64,000 nt of DNA from Acetobacter orientalis (GCF_000963965.1 NZ_BAMX01000014.1:1-64000), one strand, 5' to 3'. Numbered from the stretch's first letter, positions 1-10,218 are shown. A program made the numbers and translations. Notes: generated by a model from the sequence alone, not told the origin.

Positions 1-44
<44 letters not shown>

Positions 45-95
45 TCTGCAAATGCGCAGCCAGACCGCCGGATGCTAACTTTTGAATATACCCCT

Positions 96-761
96 TTAGG
101 TGTGCGTAGGCAGGCTTGGGGGTGTAAAGCGTAGCAAGTCTGCTGTGTAGGTTTCTGTAACGGCGCTAAAGGGCGCGCTATCGTGCCGTTGCAAAATGGC
201 TTGGTGGCGGAACAGCCATGCTGGTGGGGTTAAGTAATCTCCGCTGCCCGTAGGGAGGGGGGCGATTTCCCACCCGTGGGGTAGAGGAGCCCATAAGCGT
301 TTGGCCTCTACCAACTGCCGGGTAAAGGCCAGTTGGCTGACAGCGCGGCCAAAGGGTATCTCTGTTGTTTCAAGCTCTGTGTTCATGCTGGCATTAAGCC
401 GGTCTGGGCGGTACCAGTTTTGCGCATGAGAGAGAACATGCTGGCCGCACATAAGCCGTACATGGCGGTAACGCAGCATAGTGCTGGCCTGCTGGGGGGT
501 AAGCTCCAGTTTTTCACATAATAATGGGGGGCAGGGGGCACGTGCTGTGTCAACCCGGACAGCCCGAACGGTAGGGGTGGGGGCCAGACTATGGGTGCGG
601 CTCCAGTCTTCTAAGGTGCGCGTGGCGCTATCTGTTAGCAGCAGGGCGTTTTCTAGTGTGGCTAAGAGCGTTGCTAGCATAAGGCGGTGGGTGGCGGTGT
701 CTCGCCATAAAAAAGGCAACGCCTGTTGTGCCGTGGGGGCTGGAAAGGGGGTGTCCTGCAT
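96..761 (-). CDS. chorismate lyase-like (UbiC-fold) protein
   Basis: A 221-residue protein resembling the chorismate pyruvate-lyase (UbiC) fold. The central block RHVRLMCG followed by NWYRPDRL, then ETTEIPFGRAV, matches the usual layout in which a Leu/Cys strand precedes a conserved Arg and a PFGR turn. UbiC releases pyruvate from chorismate to give 4-hydroxybenzoate for ubiquinone, but many proteins of this family have no tested activity, so the reaction here is inferred. I chose the ATG at 761; an in-frame TTG at 815 would add 18 residues, and neither has a clear ribosome binding site. It is a lone gene with no ubiquinone genes beside it. Confidence 0.6.
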   Translation of the reverse strand: MQDTPFPAPTAQQALPFLWRDTATHRLMLATLLATLENALLLTDSATRTLEDWSRTHSLAPTPTVRAVRVDTARAPCPPLLCEKLELTPQQASTMLRYRHVRLMCGQHVLSHAQNWYRPDRLNASMNTELETTEIPFGRAVSQLAFTRQLVEAKRLWAPLPHGWEIAPLPTGSGDYLTPPAWLFRHQAILQRHDSAPFSAVTETYTADLLRFTPPSLPTHT

Positions 762-929
762 GGGGGCAGCATAGCGGTAAGTTAAGGGTCTGCCGAGTGC
801 TGAAAATTTGCCCAACCCAAGGGCGGGCGCAGTGACGAATTATGACAAAAAGTAACAGCAGTGCTTTAGGTCGTGCGCCAAGTAGCGTATAGTCGCACGC
901 AGTTTTTACCAGTAGAGGATAGAAAGCCT

Positions 930-1136
930 ATGGCTACGGCAAGTTTTATTGTTGAGGGCATGTCTTGCGATGGCTGCGTTTCTGCCATTCGGCGCGCCTT
1001 GGCTGCCGTGGATGGTGTGCAGAGCACAGACGTTAATTTGGCCACAGGCGAGGTTAAAGTTGAGTATGACCCCCAGCGTGCCGGTACATCGTCTCTTCAA
1101 AACGCCATTCGTGGTGCAGGCTACGACGTAAGCTAA
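930..1136 (+). CDS. heavy-metal-associated (HMA) domain protein, copper chaperone-like
   Basis: A 68-residue single-domain protein of the CopZ/Atx1 type. The metal-binding loop GMSCDGC (Cys13 and Cys16) sits after the first beta strand, and the rest follows the ferredoxin-like beta-alpha-beta-beta-alpha-beta pattern (GVQSTDVNL, GEVKVEYDP, AIRGAGYDV). Such proteins bind Cu(I) in the cytoplasm and pass it to a P-type ATPase. No copper ATPase or regulator is adjacent, so the partner lies elsewhere. I chose the ATG at 930, preceded by AGAGGA, because it begins just before the domain; an ATG at 873 would add a 19-residue tail unlike the family. Confidence 0.85.
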   Translation: MATASFIVEGMSCDGCVSAIRRALAAVDGVQSTDVNLATGEVKVEYDPQRAGTSSLQNAIRGAGYDVS

Positions 1137-1207
1137 AGGTCTAGGCGGTTGGGTGCCACCCACAAGGGTGGTGGCGGTTTGGTGCTGACTGCCTGTTAGG
1201 TATTATT

Positions 1208-1244
<37 letters not shown>

Positions 1245-1392
1245 GGCGTAGGGTATGCGGTGTGCACGGGGGCGCTGTGCTGGTGTTGCCTCTATGCCGC
1301 GCGCGCTAGGCGTGGCACTGTGCGGCCTGTCATGATGGCTTAAAGGCTCTGTGCCCTTATAGTGGGGCCGTAGTTAGGGTTGGTTAAAGAGA

Positions 1393-1692
1393 ATGCGCGC
1401 AAAAAAGGCAGTTGGTCTGGGCGTTACGCTGTTTGGTCTGATAGCTCTTGGGGGCTGCTCGTCTGAAATTGGACGTGTGCCATTGCTTGATACAGATGTA
1501 TCTTGCCTGCGTAAGCAAATGAAAAGCCCAATGTTTTTAAGCTTTCCTTTGGCTGCCAATACCTGCCAGCGCATGAGCGACAATAATTTCTTGCTCAGCA
1601 CCCAAAAGGCGCACCCCTTACCGCTTAACTTAAAAGATGCTCCAGACCTGCAAAAGCAGGCTGAAGAATACGGTTACAGCTACACCAAATAA
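1393..1692 (+). CDS. small putative lipoprotein
   Basis: A 99-residue protein that I do not recognise as a named family. Residues 1-22 form a lipoprotein signal: charged MRAKK, hydrophobic core VGLGVTLFGLIALGG, and a lipobox ALGGC with Cys22 as the expected lipidated residue. The mature part has two further Cys (in VSCLRK and NTCQRM) that could form a disulfide in the periplasm. It ends in a hairpin terminator shared with the convergent HNH gene. Start: ATG at 1393 after AAAGAGA. Location (outer or inner membrane) is not decided by the sequence. Confidence 0.75.
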   Translation: MRAKKAVGLGVTLFGLIALGGCSSEIGRVPLLDTDVSCLRKQMKSPMFLSFPLAANTCQRMSDNNFLLSTQKAHPLPLNLKDAPDLQKQAEEYGYSYTK

Positions 1693-1698
1693 GCCGGA

Positions 1699-1718
1699 GG
1701 GCTTTTGTAAGCCCTTTT
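1699..1718. terminator. bidirectional hairpin terminator
   Basis: Stem GGGCTT/AAGCCC with a TTGT loop, followed by TTTT on the plus strand. It lies between the lipoprotein gene and the convergent HNH gene, overlapping the latter's stop codon. Confidence 0.6.
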
Positions 1719-2280
1719 AGCTTTCTAGTTCTGTGTCCCAATATAAATAATCGCGCCAGCTTTCATGCAGGTAATTGGGGGGGAAGGCCCGCCCGTTTTC
1801 CTGTAATTTCCATGATGTTGGGCGTTCTGGGGGCTGGCGGGGTATCATGCCAATACGGTGTGGTAGGTGCGGGCCTTTACGCAGGTTACACACGCCGCAG
1901 GCTGTCACCACATTTTCCCACGTTGTACGGCCGCCTTTGCAGCGTGGAATAACGTGGTCGAAAGTTAGGTCGTGTGTAGGAAATTTTTCGCCGCAATACT
2001 GGCACGAAAAGTTATCACGCAGAAAAACGTTAAAGCGGGTAAAGGCTGGTTTGCGGGCAGAGGGGATATAGTCTTTTAAGGCAATAACGCTGGGTAGGCG
2101 AAATGCGCGTTGTGGGGAGTGCACTTCGGCTTCGTATTCACTCAAAATAGAGACACGGTCTAGCCACACCGCCTTCATGGTATCTTGCCAAGACCAAAGT
2201 GAAAGCGGGAAGTAAGAGAGCGGACGAAAATCCGCATTTAAAACCAATGCCGGGTAGTTCAGCATACTGCCATCAGCCAA
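1717..2280 (-). CDS. HNH endonuclease family protein
   Basis: A 187-residue protein with an N-terminal block typical of a family conserved in Alphaproteobacteria (LNADFRPLSYFPLSLWSW) and a C-terminal HNH nuclease fold. Zinc ligands CQYC (93-96) and CGVC (128-131) flank the catalytic region with DHVIPRCKGG (His109) and WENVV (Asn123). HNH enzymes cut DNA with a metal ion; the cellular role of this widespread single-gene family is not established. The start is most likely the TTG at 2280, because AAGGAGG lies six bases upstream of it. The in-frame ATG at 2265 lacks such a site. Confidence 0.85.
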   Translation of the reverse strand: MADGSMLNYPALVLNADFRPLSYFPLSLWSWQDTMKAVWLDRVSILSEYEAEVHSPQRAFRLPSVIALKDYIPSARKPAFTRFNVFLRDNFSCQYCGEKFPTHDLTFDHVIPRCKGGRTTWENVVTACGVCNLRKGPHLPHRIGMIPRQPPERPTSWKLQENGRAFPPNYLHESWRDYLYWDTELES

Positions 2281-2573
2281 GGTACGCCTCCTTGTTTTCT
2301 CAAGGGCGCAGCTTCAAACACTGGCGTTAAAACTCTGAACGGAACGCCTGTTGGAAGTGCGTCGTCGAGATCAATATTTGCACGGAGTATTGCAGATTAA
2401 TGCTGTTGCGGCAAGAAAAGGGCCAAGTATTTCATAAAACAGTATTATTTTACTTCAAATTCAGCTTGTTAGGTGTCAGGGTTTTTGCGCATTGCTACAC
2501 AGAGCCATGATGCAGCCATAGAATAGCCGCTTTATGTGGGTGGAGTTAAAAAAGAATTAAACAGGAGGGTTTT

Positions 2574-2813
2574 ATGAAAAAATTATTGAGCGTAAGCCTT
2601 TTAGCTGTAACGGGTTTTTCTCTTGCAGCGTGCATGCCACCCCCACCCAGAGAGCATGGAGACTTTGGCAGAGGGCCGCACGGCCACCGTGATGGTGAGT
2701 ACCAACAGCGCGGCGGCTACGGTAATTCTGGTGGCGGTTATAACCAAGGTGGCTCTCGTGATGGGTATGGTGGCTCAGGCGGCTATGGTAACGACCGTGG
2801 GCCGGGTTACTGA
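2574..2813 (+). CDS. small Gly-rich putative lipoprotein
   Basis: A 79-residue protein with a lipoprotein signal (MKKLLSVSLLAVTGFSLAAC, lipidated Cys20) and a mature part made almost only of Pro, His, Arg, Asp, Tyr and Gly in repeats such as GGYGN and GGYNQGG. This low-complexity tail is likely disordered. A strong ribosome binding site (AGGAGG) precedes the ATG. The gene precedes gluQ by 43 bases. I cannot assign a function; Gly/Tyr-rich lipoproteins of this sort are usually annotated as hypothetical envelope proteins. Confidence 0.7.
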   Translation: MKKLLSVSLLAVTGFSLAACMPPPPREHGDFGRGPHGHRDGEYQQRGGYGNSGGGYNQGGSRDGYGGSGGYGNDRGPGY

Positions 2814-2856
2814 GCATTTTATTGAGGAGCAGGGCAGCACAGACCATGAGGGGGCA

Positions 2857-3732
2857 ATGACAGGCTGGGTGACACGCTTTGCACCAAGCCCAACTGGGTT
2901 TTTACATTTGGGGCATGTGGCGTCGGCCTTGTTTGGCTGGCGTTATGCCCAACCCAATGGCACTTGGTTTGTGCGCCTAGAAGACATAGACCCCCAACGG
3001 TGTAAGCCCGATTACGAGACAGCTTTATTAGAAGACCTTGCATGGCTTGGCCTCCATTCAGCCAAGCCCGTGCTTTACCAATCTGCTTGCTTGGCAGAGT
3101 ACGCAAAAACTCTGCAAAATTTAGAGCGTTTGGGAGTAATATACCCTTGTTTTTGCACGCGCTCTGACATTATGCGCGAGAGTGCGGCTATCTTTTCGGC
3201 CCCCCATACCGCGCCTGATGGCAGCCTGAAATACCCCGGCACCTGCCGTGCGCTTTCTACAGTGCAGCGTGCAACCTTATGTGCCCAAGGTGTGCCCCAT
3301 GTTTTGCGGCTGGATATGGAAAAAGCCTGCGCACTGGCGCAAAGCCAAGCCCCAAATGGCGCATGGCCGCTAACTTATACAGACCTTGAGCGCGGTACAG
3401 TGGTGTGTAAGCCCGAATTGTTTGGAGATGTGGTGCTGGCCCGGCGCGATGTGCCTGCATCTTACCATTTGTGCGTAACGCATGATGATGCACGGCAGGG
3501 TGTAACCCTTGTAACTCGCGGCGAAGATTTACGCCCGGCAACAGACCTGCATTGCCTTTTACAAACACTTATGGGCTGGCCGCGCCCACATTATGCGTTT
3601 CACCCTCTTTTATGTGGGGCAGATGGTAAGCGCCTTGCCAAGCGTGATGGTGCTAAGGCAGTGCGTGCCATGCGTGCGGCAGGCGTGAGTGCTCAAGCTG
3701 TATGCCAAGCCGCAGGGTTTGCTGGCCCATAA
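2857..3732 (+). CDS. gluQ: glutamyl-Q tRNA(Asp) synthetase
   Basis: A 291-residue GluRS-like protein that matches the catalytic core only and lacks the anticodon-binding domain. GluQ-RS activates glutamate without tRNA and attaches it to queuosine at position 34 of tRNA(Asp). Visible signatures are the class I motif HLGH (17-20) after RFAPSPTG, the KMSKS counterpart KRLAKRDG (258-265), and a zinc site CFC followed by YPGTC. The ATG at 2857 is preceded by GAGGGGG and gives the family length (about 290-300 residues); longer in-frame starts would run back through the upstream lipoprotein gene in another frame. It coexists with a full-length gltX at 55.5 kb. Confidence 0.93.
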   Translation: MTGWVTRFAPSPTGFLHLGHVASALFGWRYAQPNGTWFVRLEDIDPQRCKPDYETALLEDLAWLGLHSAKPVLYQSACLAEYAKTLQNLERLGVIYPCFCTRSDIMRESAAIFSAPHTAPDGSLKYPGTCRALSTVQRATLCAQGVPHVLRLDMEKACALAQSQAPNGAWPLTYTDLERGTVVCKPELFGDVVLARRDVPASYHLCVTHDDARQGVTLVTRGEDLRPATDLHCLLQTLMGWPRPHYAFHPLLCGADGKRLAKRDGAKAVRAMRAAGVSAQAVCQAAGFAGP

Positions 3733-3743
3733 ACACATTGGCG

Positions 3744-3779
3744 TTTGTGAGTGTAAAAAAACCCTCACAAATCTGTTTT
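3744..3779 (+). terminator. hairpin terminator after gluQ
   Basis: Stem TTTGTGAG/CTCACAAA around a 12-base loop, followed by a short T-rich run. It lies just downstream of the gluQ stop. Confidence 0.45.
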
Positions 3780-3872
3780 CTACGGTTCCGCCCACACGAG
3801 AAGCGCACTAGTGTGCGTTTTGGCCGCTATAGAGCTTTTAACGGCTAAAGCTGTATGTGGCAGCTTTTATGA

Positions 3873-5102
<1,230 letters not shown>

Positions 5103-5104
5103 GT

Positions 5105-6310
5105 ATGCCACGGCATTTTGCACAACGCCTTGCCGGGCTGCCTGCACCTGCCACAATAGAAATGGCCCGCCGTGCCCGCGCCCTGCGGGATGAGGGGCGG
5201 CAGGTTATTTCTTTGGCATTGGGTGAGCCAGACTTTGCAACGCCCCCCGCTGTTATAGAGGCGGCCCATGCGGCCGCTTTGGCAGGCCAGACCAAATACC
5301 CACCGGTTGATGGCACACCTGCCCTTAAAGCTGCGGTTGCCCGCAAATTCTTGCGAGAAAACGGACTCACTTACACACCAGACGAGATTATGGTCTCTAA
5401 CGGCGGTAAGCAGGTTATTTTTAATGCCTTTATGGCAACCCTGAATACGGGCGATGAAGTGGTGGTGCCTACCCCTTATTGGGTAAGTTACCCGCTTATT
5501 GCCCGTATGTTTGGTGGCGTACCCGTTTATGCCCCTTGCCACGAGGCCGATGGCTTTCGTTTAAAGGCAGAGGCACTGGCAGCGGTTATGACACCGCGTA
5601 CGCGCTGGGTGGTTTTAAACTTTCCGAATAACCCCACTGGTGCCGTTTGCTCTAAGGCAGATTTAGAAGCCGTGGCAGATGTGCTGCGTGCGTACCCAGA
5701 TGTCTGGATTTTGTCTGACGAAATTTATGAACATCTGGTTTTTGATGGTCAGGAATTTGCATCTCTTGCTGCCGTAGCACCCGACCTGAAAGACCGTATT
5801 GTTACCCTTAACGGGGTTTCTAAAGCCTATGCCATGACGGGTTGGCGTGTTGGTTTTGCCGGTGGCCCCAAAGACCTTATTGCCGCCATGCGGGGGGTAC
5901 AGGGTAACGCAACGTCTGGCGTGTGCTCTATTGCCCAAGCGGCGGCTACCGCTGCCCTAGACGGCCCGGCAGACTTGGTGCGGGACATGGCTAAAACCTA
6001 CAGCCGTCGCCGCACTATGGTGGTTGAGGCCCTGCGTGCCATACCGGGGTTAACCTGTGCCATGCCAGAAGGGGCATTTTATGCCTACCCCGGTGTGGCG
6101 GGTTGCCTTGGCCGTACAACAGCAGGGGGCACGCTGCTAGAAACAGACCGTGACTTTGCTGTCGCTTTTTTAGAAGAAGAGAACGTTGCCACTGTGCCGG
6201 GCGCAGCGTTTGGCTTATCGCCTTACCTACGCTTTTCTTGTGCAACAGATGACAAGAACCTGCAGGAAGCCTGTGCGCGGTTAAGCCGCTTTGTTAAAAA
6301 CTTGAAATAA
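5105..6310 (+). CDS. class I PLP aminotransferase, second tandem copy
   Basis: A 401-residue paralogue of the preceding gene, aligning along nearly its whole length: LGEPDFATP, SNGGKQVIFNAFMATLN, NNPTGA, SDEIYEHLVFDG, the PLP lysine in SKAYAMTGW (Lys240) and RFSCA at the C-terminus. The two differ in substrate-pocket segments (SDEIYEHL here against TDDIYAKL in the first), suggesting different amino-acid preference, which is inference. The ATG at 5105 lies two bases after the upstream stop, implying translational coupling; no independent ribosome binding site is obvious. A hairpin terminator follows. Confidence 0.87.
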   Translation: MPRHFAQRLAGLPAPATIEMARRARALRDEGRQVISLALGEPDFATPPAVIEAAHAAALAGQTKYPPVDGTPALKAAVARKFLRENGLTYTPDEIMVSNGGKQVIFNAFMATLNTGDEVVVPTPYWVSYPLIARMFGGVPVYAPCHEADGFRLKAEALAAVMTPRTRWVVLNFPNNPTGAVCSKADLEAVADVLRAYPDVWILSDEIYEHLVFDGQEFASLAAVAPDLKDRIVTLNGVSKAYAMTGWRVGFAGGPKDLIAAMRGVQGNATSGVCSIAQAAATAALDGPADLVRDMAKTYSRRRTMVVEALRAIPGLTCAMPEGAFYAYPGVAGCLGRTTAGGTLLETDRDFAVAFLEEENVATVPGAAFGLSPYLRFSCATDDKNLQEACARLSRFVKNLK

Positions 6311-6326
6311 TTTTCTTTCGGGACTA

Positions 6327-6372
6327 AAAACAGGCGAATTGATTCGGTCGAAACGTCTGTTTTCGGTTTTTT
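6327..6372 (+). terminator. rho-independent terminator after aminotransferase pair
   Basis: Ten-base-pair stem AAAACAGGCG/CGTCTGTTTT (one G-T pair) around a 17-base loop, followed by CGG and six T. It ends the aminotransferase operon. Confidence 0.65.
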
Positions 6373-6601
6373 AATTATAAAATTACTAAAAATTTGAAAC
6401 CATTTAGGGTTTCTTTTCAGTATAGCTGAACAAACATTACCATTTTGTTGGTCTATCATGTCGTTTTATACAGTTTTGTATAAAGGCACTTTTACAAAAG
6501 ACTTTTCAAAACGCTCGTAACTGAAAATTAAACATTCATAGATAGCCAGAAACGATGACGTTTCTCAAAGTCTTTTCATAAAACCGCGAAAGCTTAAACC
6601 A

Positions 6602-8355
6602 ATGACCTCAACACCTGTTGCTGGGGGTGTCGCATTAGCGGGCGCCATTCTAGATAAATGCTCTATTCACGTTGTTGCAAAAGCAGGCTGTGCGGCTGCA
6701 ACGGCTTACGGGCCAGTTTTTTTGGCTGACAATGTTCTCTCAGTAGGCCCGCACTCTTACCAAAACGCGACAGAGGGGGTGGCGGTAAGGGTAGGTGAGG
6801 GGGGAGTATTGTTTTTTCAGCCGGTGCAGAAATGGCACCGCACAGCGCTGTTTCAGACTTATATATTGAAGCAGGCGGCACAGTCAGCCATGCGGTTGTG
6901 CAAAGTGGTGCAAGCCTTACTATTGCGCCGGGTGGGCGTATTATTGACAAGCTGGTGGTAAAAGAAGGGGGTATTGCCACCATACATGGGGGTGTTGGAG
7001 GAGTAGTCGAACTGCAAGGTGAGACTAATATTGGGTTAAGTATTACCGGCACAGATAACCCCACTGTTGAGATAAAGGGTTTTGCACACTTAACAATGGA
7101 GGGGGCAGACTGCATTACGCTGCCAGATATTGCCAGCAAAGATATTACAGGTCTCTCTTACCCTGATGCAGACCACGTAACGCTACATTTAGCCAATGAA
7201 AAAACGTTTACTCTGGCTATTGAAGGTGTGCAGAAACACGACTTCCGACATGCCGTTGATAAAATGGCGGCACATAAAAACGAAGTTTGTTTTTTAGCAG
7301 GGGCATTGCTGCGTACGCCAGAAGGTGACAGGGCCGTTGAAACCCTGAAATATGGCGATGCCCTGTGCACCTATGATTGGCGTAATAATACATGGGAAAC
7401 ACGCCAGATTGTTTGGGCCGGGCAGCGTACCACTACGGTAAGACCGGGCCTGCCAGATGATGAAGCTGGTTACCCTGTTAGAATTTTAAAAGATGCAATA
7501 GCCGATGGGGTGCCTTACCAAGATTTATTGGTAACAGCCGAGCATTCTCTTTTTTTTGAAAATGTTTTTGTACCAGCAAGAATGTTGGTAAACGGCAGAA
7601 GTATTTTCTTTGACCGTAGCATAACCTCTTACACCTATTACCATGTAGAAATTGAGCCCCATGCGGTTATTTTGGCGAATGGCGTTTTAACCGAAACATA
7701 TTTGGATACTACAAGCAGACGTCTTTTTTACCAAACGGGAGATGTCGTTGCTTTGCGTTTTTCAAAACTAAGCTGGAAGTTTGATGCTGCGGCTCCTTTA
7801 GCGTTAAAGCGCCCAGAAGTTGAACCACTTTACGTGCACTTGGCACAGCGTGCACAAGAACAGGGCTACCCTGTGCATACGCCACCGCTTGAGGTAACGG
7901 CTGACCCAGAATTATTTTTGGTAACAGATAGAGGCCAAACAATTAGCCGGGCCCGTAAAATAGGCAGTACGGTTATGTTTATGGTGCCAACAGAGGTAAG
8001 GGCTGTGCGTATTATGTCGCGCACAAACCGGCTAACAGACAGTATAGGCCCCTTTATAAATGATCGGCGCCCGCGTGGTGTTATGATTGGAGATATTACC
8101 TACTTAGATAATGCTAGCTCAAGGCTATTGAGCACGCATTTGCATAAAATGGAGCTAGATGGCTGGGCAGCGTTTGAAAGTACAGAGGGGCGCTGGACAA
8201 CCGGTAATGCTTTTTTACCTTTACCCCTGTGTGGCCCAGCAGGGTTTGCCATGTTATCTTTAAAAATATTGGCTGGTGGACCATATATTTGTGCAACTCT
8301 TTTGCCAGAAGACAGAGCGGAAGCTGATGAGTGCCCAACCTCTCGTGCGGCATAA
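6602..8355 (+). CDS. Hint domain protein with AIDA-like repeats, frame broken at a G6 tract
   Basis: Two overlapping reading frames look like one gene. The first (ATG at 6602) is open to 6961. The second, in the -1 frame, is open from 6799 to 8355. A one-base slip at the G tract 6799-6804 joins them into 584 residues, reading VGEGG then SIVFSAGAEM. The N-terminal third has AIDA-like Gly-rich repeats (IEAGGTVSHAVVQSGASLT, KEGGIATIHGG). The C-terminal part is a Hint_2-type Hedgehog/intein domain: Cys about 230 in CFLAG, RTPEGDRAVETL, a TxxH-type block LLVTAEHSLFF, LVNG, YYHVEIEPHAVI and ETYLDT. Hint domains can cleave their own backbone, so self-processing of a surface or secreted protein is possible. 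The internal ATG at 6832 has no ribosome binding site, which supports a joined product. Phase variation, programmed slip, decay or sequencing error are all possible. Confidence 0.75.
6799..6804 (+). other. G6 homopolymer at frame junction
   Basis: Six consecutive G bases lie exactly where the upstream frame stops looking like the protein family and the downstream frame starts to. A tract of seven (or a -1 slip) restores one continuous frame. Such tracts are typical sites of slipped-strand phase variation, and also of sequencing error. Confidence 0.6.
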
Positions 8356-8369
8356 ACTATGATTATTTT

Positions 8370-8404
8370 ACTGTGCAATAAGGTGTAAAAACCTTTTGTA
8401 CAGT
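8370..8404. terminator. imperfect hairpin between convergent genes
   Basis: ACTGTGCAATAAGG pairs imperfectly with CCTTTTGTACAGT around an A-rich loop, between the Hint gene and the convergent substrate-binding protein gene. No strong T run follows on the plus strand. Confidence 0.35.
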
Positions 8405-8424
8405 GGAAATATTTTAAAACAGCT

Positions 8425-9468
8425 TTAACCTTTTAGAACATTTTGAGTGTATTTGTGGGCAAGCTCAGCCGCACTTTCTGTATTGGGTAAAAGGCCTATA
8501 AGCTGCAATTCATCGCAATATTGTGCCATTTGGTCACGTAGGGTGTGGCCTACAACGGGGCGAATGGGTGGCTCATTAGCCAGCATATCGCGTATGAGAT
8601 CAGCCGATAATTCAGGTGTTGCTGTAGCAACAAGCGTTGCGGCGTCGTCTCGGTGGGTGTTGGTCCATTTAGCCGCATCACGCAAAGCAAGCGCCATGGC
8701 TGTGGCGGCGTCTGGATCTGTGGTGAGGGTGGCGTTAGCCACGCCCAGAACAAGGCTTGTACGGTCGGCATAATGGCCGGTGTTGCTGCTGACCAGCTCA
8801 GCAAACAGCCCAGAAGACGTATTGAGCAGTTGCCATGCCACTGGGTCGTGGCTGGCAATGGCATCAATACTGCCATTGGCCGCAGCGGTCATAAGCTCTG
8901 TTATGGGGGTAGGCCGCCAGGCTATACCGTCCATGGCGTTAAGGCCTTTACGGCGCATCATAATAGCAAGAAAGAGTTTGTCTGCCATGTTGTGGTCTGG
9001 CACCGCGACAACCCGGCCAATGAGCTGCTCTAGGCGGGTAATACCTGCCCCGCGGCGTACAAGTAGGCGAAACGTGCCGGGTTGAATGCCCAAAATAAGG
9101 CTGGCCTCTAGCCCACTATGCAGGTGCGGTAACCATGAGAGCGCCGGAGCCACTGCAAATTGCGCCGTACCATTTGCAAGGGCAGCAATAGCGTTGGCCC
9201 CGTTTATGGGGTCTGTTGGGTTTTCAACCTCTAGACTGTATTTGGCAAAAAAATCTTTTTGGGCTGCAACGGCCAGTACGGCTGCCATGTTGGCATTGGG
9301 CCATGTGAGTGTAATTTTACGGTATTGGCCATCTGGCTGCTTGTGGTGTGCTCTGTGGTGCCGGGTTGTATAAAGCCCAATGCCTGCGGCTACGCCAACG
9401 CCCCCCAAACTACCAAGGAGAAGGGAGCGGCGTGAGAATGCAGAAGAGGAAGGGCCATTTGTTGTCAT
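8425..9468 (-). CDS. Tat-exported ABC substrate-binding protein (NitT/TauT/SsuA-like)
   Basis: A 347-residue periplasmic binding protein. The N-terminus carries a twin-arginine signal (SRRSLLLG, Arg13-Arg14, then a hydrophobic stretch), so it is probably exported folded. The body resembles the NMT1/SsuA family that binds sulfonates, nitrate or thiamine precursors: TLTWPNANMAAVLAVAAQ, NGTAQFAVAPA, RRGAGI, LIGRVVAVP, and GSIDAIASHDPVAW. The ligand cannot be told from sequence. No permease or ATPase gene is adjacent, so it is an orphan receptor. The ATG at 9468 puts the Tat motif at the normal distance; a longer in-frame start at 9537 would add 23 residues. Confidence 0.8.
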   Translation of the reverse strand: MTTNGPSSSAFSRRSLLLGSLGGVGVAAGIGLYTTRHHRAHHKQPDGQYRKITLTWPNANMAAVLAVAAQKDFFAKYSLEVENPTDPINGANAIAALANGTAQFAVAPALSWLPHLHSGLEASLILGIQPGTFRLLVRRGAGITRLEQLIGRVVAVPDHNMADKLFLAIMMRRKGLNAMDGIAWRPTPITELMTAAANGSIDAIASHDPVAWQLLNTSSGLFAELVSSNTGHYADRTSLVLGVANATLTTDPDAATAMALALRDAAKWTNTHRDDAATLVATATPELSADLIRDMLANEPPIRPVVGHTLRDQMAQYCDELQLIGLLPNTESAAELAHKYTQNVLKG

Positions 9469-9598
9469 AAGCGCAAGTTTACACTGTGTTTGCCGGGGTG
9501 TCGCCCGCCTCGAAAATGAGAAATGCAAAAAAATCAAAAAAAAGAAAAAAAGGGGGTTTACGAGTACCCAGCAAGGCGGTTATACGATGCGTCGCTGG

Positions 9599-9674
9599 TC
9601 CCGAATAGCTCAGTTGGTAGAGCAAGCGACTGTTAATCGCTGGGTCGTAGGTTCGAGTCCTACTTCGGGAGCCA
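9599..9674 (+). tRNA. tRNA-Asn (GTT)
   Basis: A 76-base cloverleaf including an encoded CCA. The acceptor stem TCCCGAA pairs with TTCGGGA, the D arm contains AGCTCAGTTGGTAGAGC, the anticodon loop reads CTGTTAA with anticodon GTT, and the T arm contains GGTTCGAGTCC. The discriminator base is G. It stands alone, followed by about 540 bases without a recognisable gene. Confidence 0.97.
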
Positions 9675-10218
9675 GCCTTATATTCCCCGAAAATAAATTA
9701 CATCAGATTTCCCTTGCTGCGTTTGAGTAAGTTTTTTCTGCTATACTATTAGAGTTCATACGGCTTTTAAATTCTGTATTAACAATCATAAGCCTATGAA
9801 TAGTCAGTAATATTGGCGTATGCCGTAAATATTTTTTATGGAATGACCAAAAGCAAATATAAGCTGAGAGCTAAATTGTTTCAAAAATAGCTCAGGTTAT
9901 TGTGACTTTCTGTTTTGAGGAAGAGCGAGCGGCGGCTTCGTTTAGGTAGAGTGGCCCCATAGGGTTAGAAATATCTCACTTGATTTGTACAAACACATAG
10001 CTGTTTCCATAATTCTCAAATTTTGCAATAATCTCTTAATGGTATTGTGATTAAGGGCTGAAATCGGTAATCGGGTGGGCACGTGGCAAGCGCCTAGAGG
10101 TTCACTTTCGAAGGCATGTTTCAGAGCTAGAAAATTGAGTGATCTCTGTGTTTATAACAAAGGTTATTTTGATTTTGTGCTAACTCTTTATTGTAAACGA
10201 TCAATGGTGGCTGGGTAA
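9675..10218. other. gene-poor stretch after tRNA-Asn
   Basis: About 540 bases, more AT-rich than the surrounding sequence, with no recognisable gene, RNA or perfect direct repeat of the tRNA 3' end. The tRNA 3' end is a classic integrase target, but I see no integrase and no second att copy here. Confidence 0.5.
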
